Of a DNA stretch of 64,000 nt, positions 58,367-64,000 are shown piece by piece. Made by a program: the position numbers and the translations under genes. Location: assembly GCF_037935975.1 (NCBI RefSeq), contig NZ_CP149817.1:3968001-4032000 (forward strand). Reading direction: 5' to 3'. Origin of the DNA: Teredinibacter turnerae. Lineage in GTDB: Bacteria > Pseudomonadota > Gammaproteobacteria > Pseudomonadales > Cellvibrionaceae. Position 1 is the first letter of the stretch; each line of letters begins with the position of its first letter. The notes under the pieces were generated by a model. That model saw only the letters and a program-made list of their open reading frames with translations, had not been told where the DNA came from and made no database searches.

Positions 58367-59773
58367 TTACTGACCAAATCCGGGTGGCAATCCGCCACCG
58401 CCCATTGGGGGCATCCCACCGGGACCACCGCCGGGAAACATGCCTCCCATGCCGCGCATCATTTTCTTCATGCCCCCGCCTTTCATTTTCTTCATTACTT
58501 TGCTCATTTGCTTGTGCTGCTTGAGCAAGCGATTCAGATCCTGAATCTGGGTGCCGGACCCGAGTGTGATACGGCGTTTGCGCGAACCGTTGAGTAGATC
58601 AGGGTTGCGCCTCTCGGCCGGGGTCATCGAACCTATAATGGCATCCATTTGCTTGAATTGTTTGGACACGTTGTTCTGATCAACCATCTGCGCCATGTTC
58701 CCCATGCCGGGCAATTTCTCGAGCATTGCCCCCATGCCGCCCATGCTTTGCATCTGTTGCAACTGGTCGCGCAAATCTTCTAGATCAAAGCGTTTGCCGT
58801 CCTGCACTTTCTTGGCGAACTTCTCAGCTTTGGCTTTATCGATTTTTTGCTCGGCATCTTCGATCAGCGACATAATGTCGCCCATCCCCAGAATACGCGA
58901 GGCTACCCGGTCGGGGTGGAAAGGCTCGAGCGCTTCGGTTTTTTCCCCGACACCCATAAATTTGATAGGTTTACCGGTGATATGACGCACGGACAACGCC
59001 GCGCCGCCTCGCGCATCACCATCGGTTTTGGTCAAAACCACACCGGTAAGCGGCAGGGCGTCGTTAAATGCCTTGGCGGTATTCACTGCGTCCTGACCGA
59101 TCATCGAATCGATAACGAACAGGGTTTCCACCGGGTTTACCGCCTTGTGCAGCCCCTGTATCTCAGCCATAAGCTGATCGTCGATATGCAAACGACCGGC
59201 AGTATCCACGAGCAAAACGTCCATATGCGATTTTTTGGCCTGCTCAATGGCGGCTTTGGCAATCGCAACAGGCTGCTGATCAGCCGTTGAGGGAAAGAAC
59301 TCTGCCTCAACTTCCGCTGCCAGCGTCTCCAGCTGTTTGATTGCCGCTGGGCGATAGACATCGGCACTGACTACCATGACTTTTTTCTTGTGCTTTTCTT
59401 GCAGAAAGCGAGCGAGTTTAGCCACGGTGGTGGTTTTACCCGCCCCCTGCAAACCTGCCATCAACACCACCGCCGGCGGCTGCGTCGCCAGATTCAGGCT
59501 CTCGTTAGCGGCTCCCATCAACTCGGTGAGTTCGCTTTCAACAATTTTCAGGAACTGCTGACCGGGGTTCAGCGCCCGCGACACTTCCTGCCCCTGGGCG
59601 CGCTTGCGCACGTGGTTGATGAATTCCTTTACCACCGGGAGGGCGACGTCGGCTTCCAGCAACGCTTTGCGCACATCGCGCAATGCGTCCTGAATATTGT
59701 CGTGGTTCAGGCGCGACTTCCCGGTAATTTTCTTGAGGGAACGCGTTAAGCGATCAGACAGATTATCAAACAT
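58367..59773 (-). CDS. ffh: Signal recognition particle protein Ffh
   Basis: A 468-residue SRP54-type GTPase targeting membrane proteins to the translocon. The NG domain carries GLQGAGKTTTVAKLA, DTAGRLHID and TKTDGDARGGAAL. The Met-rich M domain (about 330-440) binds 4.5S RNA and signal peptides, and the tail is rich in Met, Gly and Pro. It diverges from ypjD. The 4.5S RNA gene is not in the window. Confidence 0.97.
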   Translation of the reverse strand: MFDNLSDRLTRSLKKITGKSRLNHDNIQDALRDVRKALLEADVALPVVKEFINHVRKRAQGQEVSRALNPGQQFLKIVESELTELMGAANESLNLATQPPAVVLMAGLQGAGKTTTVAKLARFLQEKHKKKVMVVSADVYRPAAIKQLETLAAEVEAEFFPSTADQQPVAIAKAAIEQAKKSHMDVLLVDTAGRLHIDDQLMAEIQGLHKAVNPVETLFVIDSMIGQDAVNTAKAFNDALPLTGVVLTKTDGDARGGAALSVRHITGKPIKFMGVGEKTEALEPFHPDRVASRILGMGDIMSLIEDAEQKIDKAKAEKFAKKVQDGKRFDLEDLRDQLQQMQSMGGMGAMLEKLPGMGNMAQMVDQNNVSKQFKQMDAIIGSMTPAERRNPDLLNGSRKRRITLGSGTQIQDLNRLLKQHKQMSKVMKKMKGGGMKKMMRGMGGMFPGGGPGGMPPMGGGGLPPGFGQ

Positions 59774-59936
59774 AGCGAATTGTCAGTTGCAATGATGGTT
59801 TTCGGTTGCCCGATATTGGGAAAAGCGGGCAAGTATAATGGCTCGCCCGCACAAATACGACCGCACTTTCTTTATAATGTCACCCTTTACCCGGCCGATA
59901 TCGCCACAAAGGCGACCGCAACGCAGATAACTCCAC

Positions 59937-60725
59937 ATGTACAGTGCCTCTACCGTCGTTTTATATCTCGCCGCCTGGGCGTTTCTCCTGCATTCGTTGT
60001 TGCGCCGCGAGACCATACAAGCACAGCGCCTGTTAGTTTTGATCGCACTGGGTACAGCGGTTCATTTTGTTGCCGCACTGCTGTCTATAAAGACCAGCCA
60101 GGGTTATCACTTCGGCTTTTTCAGGGTGCCATCACTCTTTTTTGCTGTAATAAACCTGGTGGTACTACTGAGCAGCCTGCGCAAGCCCCTGCACAACCTG
60201 TTTTTGTTTCTTCTGCCGCTGAGCGTGACGTCTATTTTGGTTTCCAGCATTGAGGACGCCAGCAAGGTTACCCACCACCTAAGCCTGACAGTGATAACAC
60301 ACATCATGCTGTCCGTTTTAGCCTATAGCATGCTGACCATCGCGAGCTTGCAGGCCCTGCTGCTGGCGTACCAAAATTACCAGCTGCGCCATAAGCATCT
60401 GCGCGGGGTTATGGGTTTGCTGCCGCCGCTACAAACCATGGAAACGCTGTTGTTCGAGCTGGTTTGGGCCGGCGAGATTCTACTGACGTTATCGATAATT
60501 ACCGGCGTCATGTTTACTACCAGCTTTGTGGAGCAGCACCTTTCTCATAAAACCGTTTTTTCGGTGCTATCCTGGTTAATCTACGCACTCCTGCTTTGGG
60601 GGCGCCACACCCTGGGCTGGCGCGGCGCGGCGGCAATCCGCTGGACACTGGGCGGTTTTGCGGCGCTGATGCTCGCTTATTTTGGCAGCAAACTGGTGCT
60701 GGAGCTAATCTTGCACAGAGTTTAA
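59937..60725 (+). CDS. CcsA-related inner-membrane protein YpjD
   Basis: A 262-residue polytopic membrane protein with about eight TM helices, of the cytochrome c assembly (CcsA/HemX) superfamily. This member is the one conserved between ffh and a CorC-like gene in Pseudomonas-type genomes. YpjD itself has no firmly known function; a link to cytochrome assembly or haem handling is only by superfamily. The ribosome binding site is weak. It precedes the CNNM-type gene by 82 bp. Confidence 0.85.
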   Translation: MYSASTVVLYLAAWAFLLHSLLRRETIQAQRLLVLIALGTAVHFVAALLSIKTSQGYHFGFFRVPSLFFAVINLVVLLSSLRKPLHNLFLFLLPLSVTSILVSSIEDASKVTHHLSLTVITHIMLSVLAYSMLTIASLQALLLAYQNYQLRHKHLRGVMGLLPPLQTMETLLFELVWAGEILLTLSIITGVMFTTSFVEQHLSHKTVFSVLSWLIYALLLWGRHTLGWRGAAAIRWTLGGFAALMLAYFGSKLVLELILHRV

Positions 60726-60807
60726 TCTCACAATTGACACTAACCTTGATCAGGCTGCCAAAGTCGGTCAAGATAACCGGCCCAAGTAAACACAGGCACA
60801 CAACTCG

Positions 60808-62082
60808 TTGGACAGCATCCCTACTGACCTGCAAATAGGACTCCTGGTCGCCCTCATTTTTGTCTCCGCGTTCTTCTCAAGTTCCGAAACCGGGATGCTT
60901 GCGATGAATCGCTATCGCCTCCGCCATCTGGTGAAAAAGAAGCACAAGAGCGCCATGCGCGCCGCCAAATTGCTGGAGCGCCCAGACCGTCTGATCGGCG
61001 TTATTCTGATAGGCAATAACCTGGCGAATATTGTCGCCACCCTCTTGGCGGGCGTGCTCACGCGTCATTTTTTCGGTGAGTGGGCAGAATTAGTGGTGCT
61101 GCCCTTCGCGCTGACTATTATCCTGCTCATTTTCGCCGAAGTGACGCCAAAATCAGTGGCTGCGGTGTACCCTGAAAAAATTGCTTTCCCAGCATCCCTG
61201 GTACTAAGCCCACTGCTGTTTTTGCTGTACCCCTTCGTCCTGATGATCAACATCATTTCTAACAGCATCGCGCGCCTGTTTGGGCTCGACCCATCTCAAG
61301 CAAGGCGCGCCGACCACCTGCGCATGGAAGAGTTACGCACTGTTGTCGACGAAGCCGGCGAGCTGATTCCCGACCAACACCAAGGCATGCTGCTGAATGT
61401 GCTGGATCTGGAAAAAGCCACAGTGGAAGACATTATGGTGCCCCGCAACGAAGTGGAAGGCATCGATATTGAAGAAGATATATGCGTGATTCTGCAGCGC
61501 ATACGCGCGACCGAGTACACCCGACTACCGGTATATGAAGGCGACATCAATAACATTATTGGGGTTCTGCACCTGCGCAAGGCCGCCAGATTTATTCAAG
61601 GCGACGACAGTACGGTGACCAAAGAGGCACTGAAACAGGAACTAAGCGAGCCTTATTTCGTACCGGAATCAACCCAACTGCACACCCAGTTGCTGAACTT
61701 TCAGCAAACAAAACATCGCATGGCAATCGCGGTCGACGAATACGGCGACGTACAAGGCATTGCTACGCTGGTAGATCTGCTGGAAGAGATCGTCGGGGAT
61801 TTCGCCACCGATGAGTCCTACGATAGCGCTGAGTCTATAGTTGAATGTGCGGACGACTGGTACCTGATAGACGCCTCCGAATCGGTACGCGACATCAACA
61901 AAAATCTGGGCTGGAACCTGCCCACCGACGGCCCAAAAACGCTGAACGGGATTATCGTGGAGTATTTGGAGAGTATTCCCGATGCCTGCGTAAGCTTCGA
62001 ATTAGGCAACTATCGGTTCGAACTGGTGGAGCTCAGCGATACTCGCATCGAAAAAGCCAAGATGTTCGAATTTCGCACCTGA
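60808..62082 (+). CDS. CNNM/CorC-type membrane protein (UPF0053, CorB/YfjD-like)
   Basis: A 424-residue protein. An N-terminal DUF21/CNNM membrane domain (about 1-190, with FFSSSETGMLAMNRYRLRHL and GNNLANI) is followed by a CBS pair (about 205-330, with IMVPRNEVEGI and MAIAVDEYGDVQGI) and a C-terminal CorC/HlyC domain (about 345-424). Family members are linked to magnesium or cobalt efflux. The start is TTG, as no ATG lies before the first TM helix. It follows ypjD on the same strand. Confidence 0.88.
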   Translation: MDSIPTDLQIGLLVALIFVSAFFSSSETGMLAMNRYRLRHLVKKKHKSAMRAAKLLERPDRLIGVILIGNNLANIVATLLAGVLTRHFFGEWAELVVLPFALTIILLIFAEVTPKSVAAVYPEKIAFPASLVLSPLLFLLYPFVLMINIISNSIARLFGLDPSQARRADHLRMEELRTVVDEAGELIPDQHQGMLLNVLDLEKATVEDIMVPRNEVEGIDIEEDICVILQRIRATEYTRLPVYEGDINNIIGVLHLRKAARFIQGDDSTVTKEALKQELSEPYFVPESTQLHTQLLNFQQTKHRMAIAVDEYGDVQGIATLVDLLEEIVGDFATDESYDSAESIVECADDWYLIDASESVRDINKNLGWNLPTDGPKTLNGIIVEYLESIPDACVSFELGNYRFELVELSDTRIEKAKMFEFRT

Positions 62083-62137
62083 TCGACACGTTACGAGTGC
62101 TTTATCGGAATTTAAGCAGTGAGAATTCTGCCCCAGA

Positions 62138-62695
62138 TCAGTTAGGCCGAAAGCGGATTTCTGGAGCGGAGTGTTCACGACCCAGCTCGATCCCGTAAAA
62201 ACGCGCGAGAAACTCAACCAATACTCTCGCAGTAAACCCCCAGATAATATGGCCCGCATAACGGTATGCGGGCGACCAGTATTCTTCACCGCGCCACTCA
62301 AAGACATCGGTTCGAACACGCTTGTCCGCAACTAACTCCGCCAACGGGAACCAGAAAAGTTCATCCAATTCCGAGGGGTTAGGCGCCAGAACCACATCGG
62401 GCGGAATACGCCCAACATAAGGGGTCACACGCGTGCCCTGCCGGGTGTAGCTGGGCTGCAACTCTCCCAGAAGATTGACTACCTGGGGCACCAGACCAAC
62501 CTCCTCTTCCGCCTCCCGCAGCGCGGTCGCGTAAAGATCCGGATCGCCAGGCTCCCACTTGCCTCCGGGAAAAGCCACTTCACCACTGTGACTCGAAAGA
62601 TGAACAGCACGTAATGTTAGCAGGATTTCTTCCTGCCCTTTAGGGCGATCCGATAGCGCTAGCAGGACTGCAGCCTGGCGGTGAAATTCTTTCAT
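62138..62695 (-). CDS. Nudix hydrolase, CoA pyrophosphatase type (NudL)
   Basis: A 185-residue Nudix enzyme. The Nudix box is present in FPGGKWEPGDPDLYATALRE continuing AEEEVGL, with the metal-binding Glu residues. The neighbouring LTLRAVHLSSHSGEVAFPGG matches the UPF0035/NudL group, which cleaves CoA to 3',5'-ADP and phosphopantetheine. It converges with the CNNM-type gene over a 55-bp gap. Substrate is inferred from family. Confidence 0.9.
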   Translation of the reverse strand: MKEFHRQAAVLLALSDRPKGQEEILLTLRAVHLSSHSGEVAFPGGKWEPGDPDLYATALREAEEEVGLVPQVVNLLGELQPSYTRQGTRVTPYVGRIPPDVVLAPNPSELDELFWFPLAELVADKRVRTDVFEWRGEEYWSPAYRYAGHIIWGFTARVLVEFLARFYGIELGREHSAPEIRFRPN

Positions 62696-63127
62696 TGATT
62701 CGTTCTTTGCTGCCTAAACGAAGGAATCTCTCGCTTAGCAAGAGCCCCCAACCACTTATTTTTTTACGTTCACTCTCTAAATTAAAGCATGTTTCTCATA
62801 GCTTGAGCGGGTTAGCACTCCGCGCTCTAATCGCCAGCGCAACCAACCGCCACAGAGTATGGCAAGAAGCAAAATGCGCCACAATATTAAAATATCCTTA
62901 TATATCAAACAGTTACCACGTTCACAAAAATTATTTTGGCGCCAACCCACGGCCGGCCTGCTTATAACAACTCTGTCTAAAAGAAGGTGTACACATAGCG
63001 ACCAAAAATGGGTAGCATAAAATTCGAGCAACGCAAGTTTTTTACAGAAAATCGTCATCTGTCGAGTTCCTCCCCGCTCAATCCCTCGGAGGCAGAACAG
63101 ACGACAAAGATTTACAGGTAACCCTCG
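62696..63127. other. 432-bp intergenic region, no convincing gene
   Basis: Between the Nudix gene (leftward) and DUF3135 (rightward). A 93-codon leftward frame with ATG at 63058 and one hydrophobic segment (ILILWRILLLAILCG) runs to 62777, but has no good ribosome binding site and odd composition, so I do not call it. The middle (about 62880-62940) is AT-rich and may hold promoters. No hairpin with a T-run was seen. Confidence 0.5.
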
Positions 63128-63481
63128 ATGACTGACTGGCCATCCTTTGAACGACTATTCCATATGGCGGAACACGAGCCCGAGGCCCTCGAGGCATTTC
63201 GCCAGCAAGAGGTGGCCGCCATTATCGACAGCGCTCCGGAAGAAATGCAACGCCGTCTTCGCGGCCTCCAGTTCCAGATCGACTGCCAGCGCGAGCTGCA
63301 TCAAACCCCCGTTGGCGTATGTATGGCTATCTCGCAAATGATGCACGAGTCGCTCGGTAAACTTCAGAGTGCCATGATCGACTTGCAGAACGTTGGTTTG
63401 CCAGAAGAGAGGGCAAATTCGGAAACGCTTGTGCCCACAACGTCCGCCGCTGTTATCCCTTTTCCTGTGGCGGGGTGCTGA
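63128..63481 (+). CDS. DUF3135 family protein
   Basis: A 117-residue small soluble protein beginning MTDWPSFERLFHMAEHEPEALE, as DUF3135 proteins do, with a QFQIDCQRELHQTPVGVCMAI helix pair. Function is unknown. Its last nine codons overlap the convergent NIF3-insert-like gene by 29 bp. The ribosome binding site is weak (AGG about nine bases before ATG). Confidence 0.8.
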   Translation: MTDWPSFERLFHMAEHEPEALEAFRQQEVAAIIDSAPEEMQRRLRGLQFQIDCQRELHQTPVGVCMAISQMMHESLGKLQSAMIDLQNVGLPEERANSETLVPTTSAAVIPFPVAGC

Positions 63482-63785
63482 TCGGCCACAGGGAAAACGC
63501 GGGCTCCTCATAAGGGTGAGCCTGTCGCAAGGCTTTGATCACAGCCTCGGCAAACTGCCCCTTCACAACCATTTCTATCCGTTTCTCAGCAACGTATTCC
63601 AACGTGTTTTCCTTGCCGAGAAACGGTTGGCTACCGGCGAGAGGACGGAACTGCCCCCTCCCCTCAATTTCCCAGCAACACTGGTCATAGCTCCCGAAGC
63701 ACCCAGCACCCGCACTGAATACCGCATGTTTAACTTCCTCCGCATGCCCATTCGGGACGTAAAAAACCAACTGAAACAATGACAT
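63453..63785 (-). CDS. NIF3/YqfO insert-domain-like protein
   Basis: A 110-residue protein corresponding to the CutA-like insert domain found inside some NIF3/YqfO proteins, here standing alone. Features: LFQLVFYVPNGHAEEVKHAVF, CFGSYDQCCWEIEGRGQFRPL and a C-terminal RQAHPYEEPAF, all typical of the domain. Bacterial stand-alone copies are common and of unknown function. I use the second of two adjacent start codons (GTG ATG). It converges on DUF3135 with a 29-bp overlap. Confidence 0.85.
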   Translation of the reverse strand: MSLFQLVFYVPNGHAEEVKHAVFSAGAGCFGSYDQCCWEIEGRGQFRPLAGSQPFLGKENTLEYVAEKRIEMVVKGQFAEAVIKALRQAHPYEEPAFSLWPISTPPQEKG

Positions 63786-63864
63786 CACTCGATCCGCCGT
63801 ATTGTGTTATGCATTAAGTGTGTAAACTGTGCGCCAACCAACTGTTGGAGAGATTTGTACACCT

Positions 63865-64000
63865 ATGCTTCTATTTGTCGATCAGCTTACCAATGTAGAC
63901 TTCAGCTATCTCGATCCAGAGCGGGGGCTGGTGGGTGAAACCTGGCTCGCAGGCGTTGAGCTGGAAGGCGCGCTCGACGACCAGGGTATGGTGTGTGACT
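63865..64000 (+). CDS. 6-pyruvoyl-tetrahydropterin synthase-like protein (partial)
   Basis: The first 45 codons of a gene cut by the window edge. The N-terminus (LLFVDQLTNVDFSYLDPERG, then LVGETWLAGVELEG) matches the 6-pyruvoyl/6-carboxytetrahydropterin synthase-like proteins of Pseudomonas relatives. Members either make a queuosine precursor (QueD) or have other pterin roles. The metal-binding histidines lie beyond the window, so activity cannot be judged. An AGAG sits before the ATG at rather long spacing. Confidence 0.6.
   Translation, partial: MLLFVDQLTNVDFSYLDPERGLVGETWLAGVELEGALDDQGMVCD

Noticed and set aside
62777-63058. 93-codon leftward frame with one hydrophobic segment
   Set aside because: No ribosome binding site, odd residue mix and no family resemblance. 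Kept only as a note in the gap entry.

Overview
The window is a continuous stretch of ordinary bacterial chromosome, gene-dense on both strands, with no transposase, integrase, phage gene, CRISPR array, rRNA or recognisable tRNA. Gene content and order (rpoE-rseA-rseB-rseC-mucD-lepA-lepB-rnc-era-recO; rpsP-rimM-trmD-rplS; hom-thrC; prfB-lysS; gacS next to cysM-relA-mazG; ygfZ divergent from sdhE-ygfX) point to a gammaproteobacterium related to Pseudomonas. The HsbR/HsbA switch, a VolA-like lipoprotein lipase and a PEP-CTERM-like tail fit a marine Cellvibrio/Teredinibacter-type relative; that placement is an inference.

Layout. 1-9.7 kb is signalling: a GGDEF-EAL protein, ttcA, a PilZ protein and bioA, then an MCP-like transducer, the anti-sigma antagonist HsbA and its phosphatase/kinase HsbR. 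9.8-17 kb has trpS with a DUF3524 glycosyltransferase related to the tRNA-queuosine mannosyltransferase, a two-CNB plus rhodanese-like protein, apeB, uppP, tsaB and adk. 17.5-25.2 kb has mazG-relA-cysM diverging from the hybrid kinase gacS. 25.3-35.6 kb is a long leftward block from the sigma-E operon through to recO. 35.7-45.7 kb has nadB, ygfX/sdhE, ygfZ, an HDOD protein, pckA, ung, lysS and prfB, the last with its programmed +1 frameshift. 45.9-64 kb has the lipase, a small PEP-CTERM-like locus with its own promoter, recJ, thrC, hom, dsbC, rplS-trmD-rimM-rpsP, ffh, ypjD, a CNNM/CorC-type protein, a Nudix hydrolase, DUF3135, a NIF3-insert-like protein and the start of a 6-pyruvoyl-tetrahydropterin synthase-like gene cut by the window edge.

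Themes. Several genes feed envelope stress and quality control (RpoE/RseABC/MucD, LepB, DsbC), c-di-GMP and motility switching (GGDEF-EAL, PilZ, HsbR/HsbA, GacS) and tRNA modification or charging (TtcA, the DUF3524 enzyme, TsaB, TrpS, LysS, TrmD).

The least explained signals are non-coding. A leftward 71-nt element folds by eye into a three-way junction with no unpaired junction bases, just upstream of the DUF3524 gene. A leftward multi-helix element of about 190 nt starts at an extended -10 promoter between ttcA and the GGDEF-EAL gene. Four 14-bp repeats lie before tsaB, and a strong promoter with a perfect palindrome drives a frame-broken PEP-CTERM-like gene. Start codons were moved from the longest reading frame where a ribosome binding site or family length favoured it. 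All structures, promoters and terminators were found by eye, without computation.
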